Shown in pieces: positions 25,801-37,200 of a stretch of DNA of 64,000 nt. Within the stretch, counting starts at the first letter, position 1; every line of letters starts with the position of its first letter. The notes under the pieces were generated by a model that was given only the letters and a program-made list of their open reading frames with translations, searched no databases and was not told where the DNA came from. The stretch spans positions 110,355,123-110,419,122 of the forward strand of contig CM056993.1 of NCBI GenBank assembly GCA_029891345.1. Reading direction: 5' to 3'. The DNA is from Dryococelus australis (lineage: Eukaryota > Arthropoda > Insecta > Phasmatodea > Phasmatidae). The position numbers were made by a program, and so were the translations under genes.

Positions 25801-27413
25801 CTTCAGGCGCGCGTGTCAGTGTCGTCCTTATCAATCCCGCGCTTCCCTTCTTCATACGCGTTAACAACATCCAAGTAGGCGGCACCCTTAATATATGTTG
25901 GACACTTCGCAAAACCACGGCGGTGGGACTTTTGTTCTCTTCCAGATCAGTTCAACTAAATTCGTCATTAAAATACCAAAATACATACCGGCTGAGAATG
26001 CAGGAATTAGTGCCACGCGGAGAATAAAAGACGTTTCGTTTGGATTTATGTGAATTTTCAAGACTTTTTTTCCTTCATCGGATGGATTAAAAACGTGTCA
26101 TCATTGAGGATTTTCGCTTTAAACCAAGAATTGACAGATATTGTAATATCGTGAGCGATGCTTTCTGAGCTGATTGCCAACAAACGTTTCTGAGGCGTGA
26201 AAATATTATCGTGACGTAGACTTTCATATCTCATGTGTCTCTTGCTCACGTGGCTATACTTCCATCACCAGACTCGATAACTGCTCATATTTTTTTCTGT
26301 TCTAAGATCGTCATTGATTTATTTTTGTTACTAACGGCCAACATATCAGAAGTGGTAGAGACTAATTTTGTAACAGCTGCGTTCTAACGGGTTTCTTCCG
26401 TTTCGTATAAGGCTAATGGTCTTGGCTTGTATTCAAATGAACGCGAGAGCCTCAACTGTAGAAGGCGTTTGACTCATTTAGTAGTGGTGGAAATTATAAA
26501 TGGTGCATAGTTAATTACGTTTAAAGCACAAACATTCTTGTGATCTCTGATAACTTATTACATTGAACTTCATTTATTGTAAACCACGCACGTGCTGAAA
26601 TCGTCGACGTTCACTAACGTGTAATTTGTACACTTCCTACTATTTCTTACTATTTTTAATGTTAAAAATACTAATACCCATTGATTTTTCTTCGCGTAGC
26701 GTGTTGTATTATATTATACCGATATACTAGTGTATAAACTAAATTATGGTATTCTTTTCTAAATAGACTCTGAAAGGAAACTATTTTTCTTATGACTATA
26801 ACACAGCTTGAATTTGAGTCACACGCCGTTATTTCCCTTCTGTCGAACACTGCCGCCAATAAACAACTGAAAAACTAGTGCGATTTTATGTTCACTTATT
26901 ACTGAAATTCTGATTCCTGTCTCATGATACCCGAGTGACGTCCAAGAAATGAAACGTAAACAAGAGCATTGATGACCAGGCAATCAGAGAAAACTAAAGT
27001 GTATATACTACATATGGCCACAAATTAAAGCAAATCACGTAGTAATTAATGCAAGTGTTATCTAAGGATACTGAGTTTTCGTGGGACTCTTATTAATAAT
27101 GTTGCGGTTTGCCTTAGAGACATACCGAGCCTATCTGTTTATTGCGGCTTACCAGAAGGTTGATAATGAGAACTCAAATGGGAGTGTAGCTTTGAATTAA
27201 AGGTGACGTTGTGTCTAATATCTTTATATAAAACTCCACTCAAATACAAGTGACACAACTCGTACAATCTTTACTTTATGTTTAAAGTCGGGGGAGTTGA
27301 GTGTTATATTTAACTCAACTACTATCAGCCACGATATCACTATCTAATAAAGTATCTTCTGTAACTCACTGGAACGATATCACCTTGTTATTGATACCAA
27401 ATGCTTCTTGCAG
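22853..27413. other. Intron spacer, no clear gene
   Basis: Mixed sequence. A CCCGTATTTTTCGGGAATTC-type imperfect repeat is at 22868-22920. Short recurring CGCCATCTTGGATTCC-like motifs are at 23600-23800, and a CT-rich patch is at 23870-23930. A T run is at 24963-24976, and a more GC-rich patch is at 25740-25870. The open frames show no domain. Confidence 0.4.
23640..23795 (+). repeat. Degenerate CCATCTTGGATTCC repeats
   Basis: CGCCATCTTGGATTCC occurs at about 23643, CACCATCTTGGATTCC at about 23692, and looser forms (GCCATGTTGGTAGCCATTA, CGCCATCTTTGTAACC, CGCCATATTGGTATCCATTA) follow to 23790. This is an imperfect short-unit tandem array of unknown role. Confidence 0.6.
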
Positions 27414-27602
27414 AAGTCTCGGAATCGGAGGAAATGGAACGCCCTCTTGCGGTCCGTATTCAGGTGGCTGTTGTCTGCGGCAGGTCAGCGAGAGGCCCTG
27501 CTTCAGTCCTCCGCGCGAGCTAAATACACGGCGCCGGATTGTTACGAATCTCTGTTTAATAATAATCCGCTACTCATGTCCTCGTCCCGAATACTGTCGT
27601 AG
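27414..27602 (+). CDS. Doubtful terminal exon candidate
   Basis: A clean acceptor (TGCTTCTTGCAG) is followed by an open frame of 62 codons and a TAG stop. The product is basic at first (KSRNRRKWNALLRSVFRWLL) and then Ser/Asn-rich near the end. GC content is above its surroundings. To use this frame the donor must be phase 0, which does not fit the phase 1 donor at 16200; in that phase a different, shorter frame opens. It could be an alternative last exon, part of another gene, or chance. Nothing in it names a family. Confidence 0.22.
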   Translation, partial: KSRNRRKWNALLRSVFRWLLSAAGQREALLQSSARAKYTAPDCYESLFNNNPLLMSSSRILS

Positions 27603-27721
27603 TTGAGGTGGTTTCCAGCCAAGCGCAGGAAACAGATCACAGCAATAAGTACATACTACAAAGTTCGCTAGTAGCGAAAACGAGTTAACCAGCTGCTTTG
27701 GGCGAATTTAAAGGAAATACG

Positions 27722-27722
<1 letters not shown>

Positions 27723-27785
<63 letters not shown>
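27723..27785. repeat. Poly-T run, 63 bp
   Basis: Uninterrupted T run. Such a length suggests either a retroposon tail on the minus strand or expansion of a homopolymer; the true length may be uncertain because of assembly limits. Confidence 0.95.
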
Positions 27786-27789
<4 letters not shown>

Positions 27790-27922
27790 GTATGCGTTTC
27801 AAATTTGCTAAGTTTCATTATAACAGCAATTTCCAGCAAATTCCAAGTTGCTCGTTCATAACTTCTTGTTTTAGAGTATTTCATATCAGGATATAGAATT
27901 AGTCTCGGAATTAATACTGATA

Positions 27923-28342
27923 CAGACTGTTCACGGTAAGGTAGGCACTTTTGAAACCCATGCTTGAGATCTGTTTGTATGCTATTTTTGAATTTTTCCT
28001 CCTAACATGAAATTAACATTATCTTGGGACTCATCACTGTATTCATGCGTCGGTCAGGTGAAACTGCGGAATTATTGGGAAAGTAAATATGTTACAAATC
28101 TGGTCAATTTTTAACTTTGGTGCATTAGAAAAACATAAAGCGAAATAAATAATTTAAGTTATCACAAAAAGGTTAACTCACGCTTTTATTCGACACTAAA
28201 ATATGGAACTACTTTCCATCCACTGTTACCAACTTTACTGGGCGCTTGTCCATTAGTGCGCCCCTTAAAATATATGCAGACAGGGGCAGCACCTTTTTCT
28301 AAGGTTGTTTTCAAGAACGCTCACTTTATCATGTACAGTCTT
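27923..28342 (+). mobile_element. MITE family A, full length
   Basis: Starts CAGACTGTTCACGGTAAGGT after TA and ends AACGCTCACTTTATCATG plus TACAGTCTT before TA (28343-28344). Its interior follows the consensus (CATGCGTCGGTCAGGTGAAA, TTACCAACTTTACTGGGCG). Confidence 0.92.
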
Positions 28343-28379
28343 TAATGGGAAATTTGATAATATGACAGTAAATAAACAG

Positions 28380-28810
28380 CTGTGTTATTTTTAGTACACT
28401 GCGGGTTATTTTGGGCTTACAGTAGTGTTACATGCCGCCACTCTGTGCTCGAGCGTGCCTATAGCAGTGTGCCAATGGTACCGCTCGTAACTCGAGAACA
28501 GCGCGCAGCTGATAAAGGAGAGCCACCACTTCGCTTGAAGCGCACTGCGAGAAGCCTATTGGGAGACTACCGCCTTCTGCCCTTGGAATATTGAATTACT
28601 TGCGTTATCGTTGCAAGAATATTCTGGTCATTGCCCTCACCTTCCTCAGCGCGGCTAGGGGAGCGATGAACCTTCTGAATCGGGCCGCCAGAACTATACT
28701 GTATAAGCCGCAGCGAAGTGACCGAACGGCGACGACGGTGAAGTGTGCGGACTGCGAGCATCGGTACAATGAAGGGTGTGACAGGCCGGCGGGACTATAG
28801 AACTGGTTGC
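28380..28810. other. GC-rich patch, no recognised gene
   Basis: GC content is clearly above neighbours with several CpGs. Open frames exist on both strands (28382-28594 plus, 28567-28761 minus) but none has a recognisable domain or splice pattern. It could be an old exon, a CpG-rich regulatory piece or a repeat. Confidence 0.35.
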
Positions 28811-28857
28811 GCGAGTGACATATGTTTAGAATTATGTGTAACCCATAGAAAAACAGT

Positions 28858-29060
28858 GATAAGGACTTTTACTAGAACTGAGATTGGCATTAAATATCGC
28901 GCTCACTGAGAACAAAAAGTTTTGATTTTAGATATATGTAGTTTAATGTTATATATAATAGCTGTGTGTATTCTATATCATTATAAATTAATTAATATTA
29001 TATTTAGTTCTTTTATTTTTACTAAGACCTCCATCCCTCACGAACTCGAATACACCCTTT
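28858..29060 (+). repeat. Repeat family D copy 1
   Basis: Shares an ordered set of blocks with 40985-41185 (inverted) and 46860-47060: GAGATTGGCATTAAATAT, CGCTCACTGAG, AATAGCTGTGTGTAT and CATCCCTCACGAACTCG. There is no coding frame and no clear terminal repeat. Confidence 0.7.
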
Positions 29061-29544
29061 GACGTCTTGTAACAATAGTTTCAGTTTTTGACTACTATAC
29101 CCGTTACAAGACTTGAAAAAGTGTACGGTAGCCATATGTCGAGCTAGAATTTGTATGTACAAATGCCCAGTGAACACGTATTCTCGGTTGCCTTGACAGA
29201 AAATAAAGTTAAGGCCATAGGTACGACTTTCTACAGCTATTAACAAAATAAATAATTTTACCTAGTATGACGTGTACATCGGAAAATTACCCTATAAGTT
29301 TGGTACAAATAGTTTTTACTTTGAATCCTATTTTTTGAAGACCATGCAATCTACAGTTTGTGGTTAAAATAATATTTTAGAAGATAATAGAGTTCCCAGC
29401 AGTGTTTGTTATGGCACTAAGTCACTGGCAGATAAAAAATATTTATACGCTTATAATTATAGATATATTGTTATTAATTTCTATATAATGTAGGTGCACG
29501 AAGTCATGGGGTGACCAGGGGTGGTCCCGCCTCTACCTTGTGTT

Positions 29545-29735
29545 GAGTGTTGAATGGAGCAGCGCCGGAATGCAAGGACGGGGGAAACGGGAGATCCCCG
29601 AGAAAACCCACTGATCAGTGGCATCGTCTGGCACGATTCCTACTTGCGAAAATCCGGGAGTGGCCCGGCCGGGGATTGAGCCTGGTTTGCCTTGGTGGGA
29701 GACGAGCAGTCAAACCACTCAGCCACCGCGGCCCC
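29545..29735 (-). repeat. tRNA-derived SINE (family S1), 3'-truncated
   Basis: The minus-strand head GCCGCGGTGGCTGAGTGG is preserved, with GGGCCACTCCCGG and the core TTCTCGGGGATCTCCC. The 3' tail stops early, near 29545. Confidence 0.85.
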
Positions 29736-29842
29736 TACCGCTCACTTGCGGTTTCCTATCCCTATTGCAGGGTAACGCCGGTGCAGCTTCTTACCCCATT
29801 CAACTCAGTGTCCGTATGCAATACGTAAACTTTTTAAATTTA

Positions 29843-30247
29843 AAGGCTGTTCACGATAAAGTGAGCACTTTTGATATCAACCATAGAAAAATATCACAGC
29901 TCCTGCCTGTACATATTTTAACTGGCACACTGAGCGGCATGCGCCCAGTAAAATTGGCAACGAACGGTGAAAAGTAGTTCTATATCTTAACGTCGAATAA
30001 AAAATGTTAAGTAACGATTTGTGATAACTTAAATTATTATTTTAATGCACATAAGTGTAAAAATGAGCAGATTTGTACAAAATTTAATCTTCTAATAATT
30101 TCACAGTTTCACTTCATATACGCATGAATAACGTGATGATGCTCAAGGCAATGTTAATTTTACATAAAGCGGAAGAAGACACAACGTGTTTACAAGTAGA
30201 TCTTAAGCAGGGCTTTCTCAATTGGTCATTTTTCTGTGAACAGCTTA
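29843..30247 (-). mobile_element. MITE family A, full length
   Basis: Inverted relative to the 27923 copy. It starts AAGGCTGTTCACGATAAAGT after TA and ends AACAGCTTA before TA (30248-30249). With the 27923 copy it forms a head-to-head inverted pair about 1.5 kb apart inside the same intron. Confidence 0.92.
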
Positions 30248-31119
30248 TATCTCGTACATATTCACATATATCCAATTTTCTTCTGTAGTCTGTTATGCCA
30301 TAAACATTGCACAGATATATCCACCTTGAAAAAATATCGCATGGGTGAACAATACTCTTCGGCAATAATATAAATAATCGACCCTTACGGCCCTGATGAA
30401 CTGATAAAACTATTCATTCGGTTCGCTGTTGTTAATGGCGGTCGTGAAAAAAGGCCACGCCTTTGAACATAACGGGTAATTTACAACCATTCATCAGTAA
30501 ACCTGATGAGCTCTGTATGGACAGACAAAGTACATGGCCAAAGGAACATGCAAAAGCCAATCAAATTTTCAGCTTTCCACTAACACATTAGACGTTTCAC
30601 ATGTAGCCTGACAAGAGCTACAATTCCGCTTCGTAATTTCGTCGAATGTTGAAATTGTTAACATGTACCTTGCCATTTCCCTACCCGACGGTAATGTGCT
30701 GAAAGTCACTACCCTTTTGATCCTCGTCAACACACGAAGCTTCAAGATAAAAATTAAAAATACGAGCCCCATAATTGTTCTATTGACGACCGATCATATA
30801 CGTCTAAACATTTGATCGACCAGGAAAATCGACAACGGAACTGGAAATCGTGCTTGGTCTCATTTTTAGCGAACTTTCCGAAGGAAAGATGGGCTTATGC
30901 AATCATCTGAATGTCAGTCTGGAATGTCTGTCCTCCTCCCCCCCCCCCCCTTCCACTCTCCTATATTTTTTAAACCCAGCAAAAGAATTTCAGCAAACTA
31001 GGTACACATGTAGTATTTAATAAGGACGTCTGACTTCCAAAGTTTTTAATACCGTCAGACACGTATTTTCAAAACGGTGGTAATTTTTCAAACTTAGGGC
31101 ACTAGGTTATATCTCGAGA
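30248..31119. other. Spacer, no gene seen
   Basis: Mixed sequence with a 13-base C run at 30938-30950. The open frame 30569-30772 minus has no known motif. Confidence 0.4.
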
Positions 31120-31330
31120 ACCATTCAGCCGATTTAAACCAAATTTGGTATACTGCTGGTGCATCATATAAGCACTGAATTTACAAAGCGATAATGTTAT
31201 TGGTCTTCTATTTTGGAACATAGTGCAACATGAAAAGTAAAACTTTTGTGTTATACCTTGGTAACTACTCAATCGATTTCTCCCAAGCGTATAGTTACTG
31301 TGCAGGTCTGAGCACTCCAACCCCGGCGGG
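31120..31330 (+). repeat. Repeat module left of the transposase
   Basis: Contains CAGCCGATTTAAACCAAA, TTGGTATACTGCTGG, TTCTATTTTGGAACATAGTG and ACATGAAAAGTAAAAC. Similar blocks recur right of the transposase at 33330-33660 in the same orientation. They may be internal or subterminal modules of the transposon or a satellite-like repeat. Confidence 0.45.
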
Positions 31331-31477
31331 AATGCGGAAGGAGATGTCCAAGGGGGTGGCAAGTGCCACTATTGCGAGCCTCCCCTCCCCGATACGCTAC
31401 AAACACAATGGATTAACGGTGATGCGAGAACTGGCAAGGTATTACTCGCTGAAAAAAAAAAAAAATTACTCACCATT

Positions 31478-32894
31478 TCAAAGTGGCCGCGCCAAGTCTT
31501 CTTCTGGCTCAGATTGCTCATCTGCAGAAACAGCACTGTCGGTTGATGAACTCGAACTCTTGTCCGTGTCACTATTACTGCTGCTAGCTCCTAAAATGAT
31601 GATAATGTTGTCCACTATGTCTGGAAGAATGCAGTCTTTTTGCCATTACTGTTCCGCTATTTTTCCACATGTTTGCATTACCCTTCCCAGTCTTGTTTAT
31701 TGACTGACGAAATAGCTTATTCTGTAAGTTCTGCCACCATTTTAAGTAACCAGTCGCCAGTTATGTTTCTTTCTCTAACTAATCTTTTTATTTTGCCCAT
31801 GCTAATTCAACTGCATTTAGATCGCACATGTATGGAGGTAGTCTGAGAACAGTGTGACCAAGGGATGCTAGTTCCGCGTCTATTTTAAATTATTTTTGTC
31901 ATGGTTTCCTCGTTTCCACAAGTTTGTATAGATCAGCTTTATACATTGATTCGTCACAAGTGACGCCTTTCTTCTGCAGCCATGTTTACATGTCGCGCTT
32001 CAAATAATATTTAACAGACGGCTTATCTACTTGCATACAGTGATATGGTGCGCTGTCCATTACTAAAACCGATTTTTCAGGCAAGTTTGGTAGCAGTTTT
32101 TCATTTACCCACTTTTCAAAATTAATGTGGTTCATTTCACCATGGTAGTCACCACTGGGAGATCCAGATGTGTACACTAGCGGTGCATTGGGAATAAATC
32201 CATTCCTGCTGCCTGCATGTACCACAATCGGTCTTTTCCCAGCACTGTTTTTTGCATGCACGCCAAATTCTTTATCATGCTGCCAACACTTGGAAAAAGT
32301 TAAGTTGCTGTCAACCCAGCTTTCGTCTAGGAACACGATTTCTCGACCGATTTCACGGAAGTGTCTTATTTTCACTAAATAGTCATGCTGCCATGTCACA
32401 ATTTCATCTCTCTCAACTAGTATTTTACGCTTTGACTGGCATGTTCTCCACTTAAAACCCATGCTTTTTAATAACCTGTTGAGTGGCTTTCTTCCCCATG
32501 GAAAATTTATTTTATTTTCGATAACAGGTAACAAAACTGGCGATTGTTGGCGCCTTTTTCTCGCGCACGTAGAAATCGTGAATAACGTTTCGGATAACGC
32601 ATCGATCAAAATCATCTACTGAAACTACTGTGTGTAGTGGTCTACTTGCACGTTTCTTCCCCGGGGTCCACAACAGTTCGTTTGGATCTGACTCATGACG
32701 TCTTTCATTTTCCTTGCGTATTGATTTAATTGTCGTTTCACTTACACAATGTAAAATGCTGCGCGCGAGTCGCTTGTTTTGCCAAAACCGAAAACGAATT
32801 GTTCTTGGTTTCATCATCACACTTTTCTATGACATGACTTTATTATCTCGCGTCCTTCCCTATGAATAACTTTATTCTTATTCGGTGGAGACAT
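31478..32894 (-). pseudogene. DDE transposase (Tc1/mariner-IS630-like), broken
   Basis: About 470 codons on the minus strand, from an ATG at 32894 to a stop at 31478. The order is: N-terminal DNA-binding part with TPGKKRA, then a segment VDDFDRCVIRNVI, then the catalytic core. The first acidic residue is in FLDESWVDS, the second in LVMDSAPYH. The third is the E of CDLNAVELAW. The tail is Ser-rich and acidic (SSSNSDTDKSSSSS), ending EDLARPL. Plain DNA-transposon transposases of this type cut and paste at short targets. It is disabled by frameshifts near both ends of the reading region and in the C-terminal part, and by in-frame stops (for example after KRDM and after AELTE), so it is not functional. 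The catalytic residues themselves are still readable. No terminal repeats of the element were delimited. Confidence 0.85.
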
Positions 32895-33329
32895 TATAAC
32901 ACTGCTAGTTGTTAGAAATACGGAACCACGCGTAACACGAACGAAAATTATACACGAGTTAGCAAGTCACCGGTCACCTCACTATGCTCTGGCGGGGGCG
33001 ATTCTTTCACTATGGATACTACACACCAAGTGCTGTCCAGAAACACATTAGCAGCCAGACACGTCCTCTGTCTGCCGCTTTCTCCATCCTCCTTCACAAT
33101 TTAGGTACTCTTTTTCACCACCACCCAACATCACCCATGGTCAGGGGTGGAGACCTCAATCCCGGACAGTAATACTATTGTTGGCCATTTCCGTGTATGT
33201 AATTTAAATCGATAAGGAATTTATTTTCAAAATGATGCAATATAAATATTTTAGATTTATTTGAAATATTTACCATGACGTTTGACTAATTTCAACCAAC
33301 TTCTTATGTTGAAAGTATATTTTACAAGC

Positions 33330-33660
33330 ATAAGATATGTGCCCTCCATTTTACGAGATAACGCCACATGAAAATAATACATCGAGAAACAAACAACCGA
33401 TTCCTACCAAACTTGGCACTCAAGTATAATATGGTAGGTCATGCAAACTGACATATTTTAGTGGATAAGATTATTATTTTCAAAATGGAGGCCATATAAG
33501 TATTTAAGACTACTGTGCTCTATCTACAAAATCACGTAACAAATTTGAACATAATTTATATACTGGCATTATCTTTTACAGCAGTAAATGCGTCTACACA
33601 GGGCCTTTCATGGCCCGCCATTTTAGAAGATAGCACCACGAGAAAAACAAACTAAGTTTT
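33330..33660 (+). repeat. Repeat modules right of the transposase
   Basis: Two similar units: one with CCATTTTACGAGATAACGCC and ACATGAAAATAATAC (about 33340-33380), one with CCATTTTAGAAGATAGCACC and ACGAGAAAAACAAAC (about 33610-33650). AACCGATTCCTACCAAACTT sits between them. They resemble the module at 31120-31330. Confidence 0.45.
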
Positions 33661-34120
33661 TGTGCTCTATTGCGACAAGTTATACTCCACCGAAATTTAT
33701 GACTTAATGAGGTGAGGTGGTCCATATTGTATTTTAAAAATATTTCAGGTTGCCATTCATTACTGTCGTCGTTATCCGAGTGCTCATCAGAACATTATTA
33801 CCAGAATAAAAGAGACATCAAACTGTTCAGTTAACAGTTTCCGTATAACGTCCTACAATGAGCCGGATATATACACTACGAATTGTACCCACAATAATAT
33901 TCCCACAAGAACGCATGTGTGCGTGCCAGAAGTAAGAGTTTGTAGTGATTAAGTTTCCGTAACTTTTGTAAATAAAAAAAACAGAAGAGTATGTAACACG
34001 GCGTCTATGATTTCACGCTTAACTCTCTGCATGGCCAGTTACGCTGTAAACCAATGACAGGTGCAGGGAAAAGCAGTATTTATATAATTTTTTATTCCGT
34101 GTAAACTTCTTTCTGCGCAG
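33661..34120. other. Intron end, no other feature
   Basis: No gene or known repeat. It ends in a pyrimidine-rich tract before the acceptor at 34120. Confidence 0.4.
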
Positions 34121-34215
34121 TCAAAGTAATCAACGAGCAATCAGCAATCACGCACACCTACGTCGGAAAGGACAAGACTGCCAAGCGCATGAAGTTGTAC
34201 GTTCAGCCGCAAGAT
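34121..34215 (+). CDS. Second coding exon of the unidentified gene
   Basis: A 95 bp exon between TTCTTTCTGCGCAG and the donor CAAGAT|GTATGT. With two leading bases that complete the phase 1 codon from 16200, it reads 31 codons: KVINEQSAITHTYVGKDKT, then AKRMKLYVQPQD, ending in phase 0. The composition, codon usage and exact phase fit make a real exon likely. The product is charged and mixed alpha/beta in look. I do not recognise a domain. Next exons on the same strand were not found before the end of the window. Confidence 0.65.
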
Positions 34216-35727
34216 GTATGTAGCTTCAGTCCACGCGAGGCGCAATTCGCCCGTTGTCTAGTTCAATCAATTTGAATTATCATCATCTTACAACATTGTA
34301 CTTTTGTCATGTTTTCATTCAATTCAATTTCTATAGTGTACATATAAATTACAAGTATATATTTTCTAACTACGCTGGTCAATGAAAGATTTACTCGTGA
34401 AAGAAAAGTACTGGACTGTGTAGATTTCTGTTTTTCATAAACACTGAAGTGAACAGCTAAAATGCGAAGAAAAAAAATTGTTTTTGTTGATTGAGGTTTA
34501 TTTTGAACTGATATTTTTGTGGAACAATTATCACGCAGCGAAGGAGTGTAACCAATTTCTTTAAATAAACATATACTGCATTTAAATTGTAATGGATACA
34601 ATTTTTTTACGTCAAGGAACACTTCCTACACCTTTTTCGTATTCGTAAATAAATCTTAAAACTAGTTGCTTACAATTGTAGTATTGTGGACAATACTTTT
34701 CGTGCTCGCATGGGAATACTTGGTGAAAAAGGTACAGAGACTGAACACCGATAACTGCACAGTAAGCCTATTTGAAAAATGGTAATTTTGTATAGGCCCT
34801 GCGTAGTTACAAAATTTCGAAAGAAAAATTTTGTTAATGATTTTTGTATACATTTTTAAAACGCCTATAAAGGTGATTGTTACTGTACTTATATTTTATA
34901 TCATGCATCTTGAAATCAAAAAATCTCTCTCGCACACACGCAGTTATTTCTTTTTATTTTTAGAATTATTTTTAATTATTCAAGTAGTAAAATATTTCCA
35001 ATTTTTAATGTACGGGCATTTTTCGCAAATAACCCTCGTGCCTTGAAAGCCTACGTAATCTCCAAAAACCTGCTTCTAGTTTAGGCGGTTCGATTAGATG
35101 ATTAAAAACATGTTATATGAGCGCAAGTTCGGAAACACTTCCATTCTTTGCTACATATCTCTCCGTCCAAAATCCTGCGTTGGCGCATCGGCTAGAATGT
35201 TGCAATTACATAATGTACAGAATGTAACATACTACATCGCATATCGAAAAATAGGCCTACTGGCACAAAAGTAAACACATGGATTCATACAGAAGTGCAG
35301 AAGTACATACATACGATGATGAGTCTTAACAATACCAGCAAAGTTATAGATTGTTGGCAGAGTTTGCAAGTTTCAGTAACGAAATAATTGGCGTTCCGTC
35401 AAGATGCTGGAGTAACGCCAATTTTACTAGCATGTGCGACTAGAGTGCGAACATTTCACTTGTGTATTCCAAAGTTTTCTCTGGCAGGGTGGTGAGTGCA
35501 TCTCAGAAAGCTATTAGTAATGTCACTCACGCCTCCGGAGATGCAATCGGCCTGCGTTACAGTCCCCATGAGTGGCCTACCTGCAGGCAGCTCACGGACG
35601 CCGTGTAGAAGGCTGCGCCTGTCGAAATGAGATCCTTCCGCCAATTGTTTCATTAGTGAAAGTTCCTTCCCTGGGCACACTATACCAGTCATGCAGGCTA
35701 ACTCTGTCGGTGTTGTACAGGCCCGTG
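34216..35727. other. Following intron, no exon recognised
   Basis: AT-rich to about 35040, then mixed, with a GC-richer patch at 35450-35700. The minus frames at 34263-34622 and 35456-35692 lack known motifs. No exon continuing phase 0 was convincing. Confidence 0.4.
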
Positions 35728-36150
35728 TAGGCTGTTTACGGTAAAATGAGCACTTTTGAAAGCCCTGCTTATGATCTACTTGTATCCACGTTGATTATTT
35801 TTCCGCCTTGTGTAAAATTAGCATTGCAATGGGCCTCGTCACTTCATCCATACGTCGGTCAAGTGAAACTGTGAAATTATTAAGAAAGTAAATACTTTAC
35901 TAATCTGCTTATTTTTACACTTCGATACATTAAAAAAACAGAAAGCGAAAGACATTATTTTAAGTTAACACAAATGGTTACCTAACCCGTTCTATTCAAA
36001 GTTAAAATATGGAACTACTTTCCTCTCCATCGTTACCAACTTTACTGGGCGAATGTCACTCAGTGCGCCCGTTAAAATATATGCTGGCAGGGACCGTGAC
36101 TTTTTTCTGAGGTTCATTTCTGAAGAGCTCACTTTATCGTGAACACACTT
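35728..36150 (+). mobile_element. MITE family A, full length
   Basis: Starts TAGGCTGTTTACGGTAAAAT and ends GAGCTCACTTTATCGTGAAC plus ACACTT. The flanking dinucleotides are TG on both sides, in place of the usual TA. The interior follows the consensus. Confidence 0.9.
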
Positions 36151-36419
36151 TGCTGCATATATCACAGATGCCACAAATGTTAACATTTCAGAAAGAAAAT
36201 TTGGACTGAAACAAAAATAATAACGTAAGATTATCAAAAAAAAATTACAATTAAGAAACATAACTCTGGCTGTAACAGATTATGAGATATCGACAACTTC
36301 AATACCGTGGTTGGCTCCGTGGTATGTCGATATTATATCCTCGCCGCTGAAATCCTGCATCCTATCACAGGACGATCATACAGTCATAATAACTGGAAAC
36401 ATTATCATAACGCGGAAAC
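36151..36419. other. Short spacer between two A copies
   Basis: No gene or repeat recognised. Confidence 0.4.
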
Positions 36420-36862
36420 ATGCGGATTTCACGGCGAACAGAGCACGTTTGAAAGCTCTGCTTAAGATCTACGTATATGCGGATCGTGTATTCTTCCACC
36501 ATTTGTAAAATCAACATTGTCATGGGCCCGACCACATTATTCATTCGCCGGTCAAGATAAACTAAAATTATTAAAATGAAATATTTTTCGAATTTGTTAG
36601 TTATTACACTTACTTGCATGGGAAAAAATCAGAAAGCAAAAAAAAATAATCATTTTGTTATTAAAAAGAGATTTTTACCTAACTTTCAATTTGTTTAATT
36701 CAGCGTGACCACACGGAACTACTTTTCCTCCGCGTCGTTACCGACATTACTGGACGCATGGCAGTACAGTGACTGCAGGCAGTGTGCCCGTTGAAATATA
36801 TGCAGGTAGGGGCAGTGACATTTTTCAAAGGTTTTTTTCAAAAGTGCTGATTTATTCGAAGC
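36420..36862 (+). mobile_element. MITE family A, ends degraded
   Basis: The interior matches the consensus well (GTATTCTTCCACCATTTG, TCGCCGGTCAAG, GAAATATATGCAGGTAGGGG). The left terminal repeat is reduced to TTCACGGCGAACAGAGCACG, and the right end decays after AAAGTGCTGATTTATTCG. An older copy than its neighbours. Confidence 0.82.
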
Positions 36863-37187
36863 CGACAAGCAAGCACTGCAACGTCACACACTATCGCGGT
36901 GTTTGTGTGTGCGCGCGCGTGTTTGCGGATGTGGGTGCAGGTGTCGTTTACACCTCCGTTCTCACTTCACAGCCGATCCACCCACGCCTGTCACATCCAG
37001 GGCGGGGCAGACTTAGTTAGAGGTGTGCGGCAGGTGACTCGCGCCCGGAAAGAAAATTATTTTTTGAAATAAATGTATTTAAATGTTTAGCATTCGTTTG
37101 CTTGTGAGTTATATATCTGACGATACAATTTATATATTTAAACATGTTTATTTATAAAATGTAAAATGTTTTATCAATAAGATACTA
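36863..37187. other. Spacer with GT-rich patch
   Basis: Contains a GTGTGTGTGCGCGCGCGTG stretch near 36902-36920 and then AT-rich sequence. No gene. Confidence 0.4.
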
Positions 37188-37200
37188 GGGCGTCCGAGAG

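Larger units (their letters stand above)
16201..34120 (+). other. Inferred ~17.9 kb intron
   Basis: The donor GTAGGC at 16201 and the acceptor TTCTTTCTGCGCAG ending at 34120 join a phase 1 donor to an acceptor that continues the frame. The interval is filled with MITEs, a broken transposase, a SINE and simple repeats, with no strong exon except the doubtful 27414-27602. Joining these two exons is inference; an unseen exon could lie between them. Confidence 0.5.
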
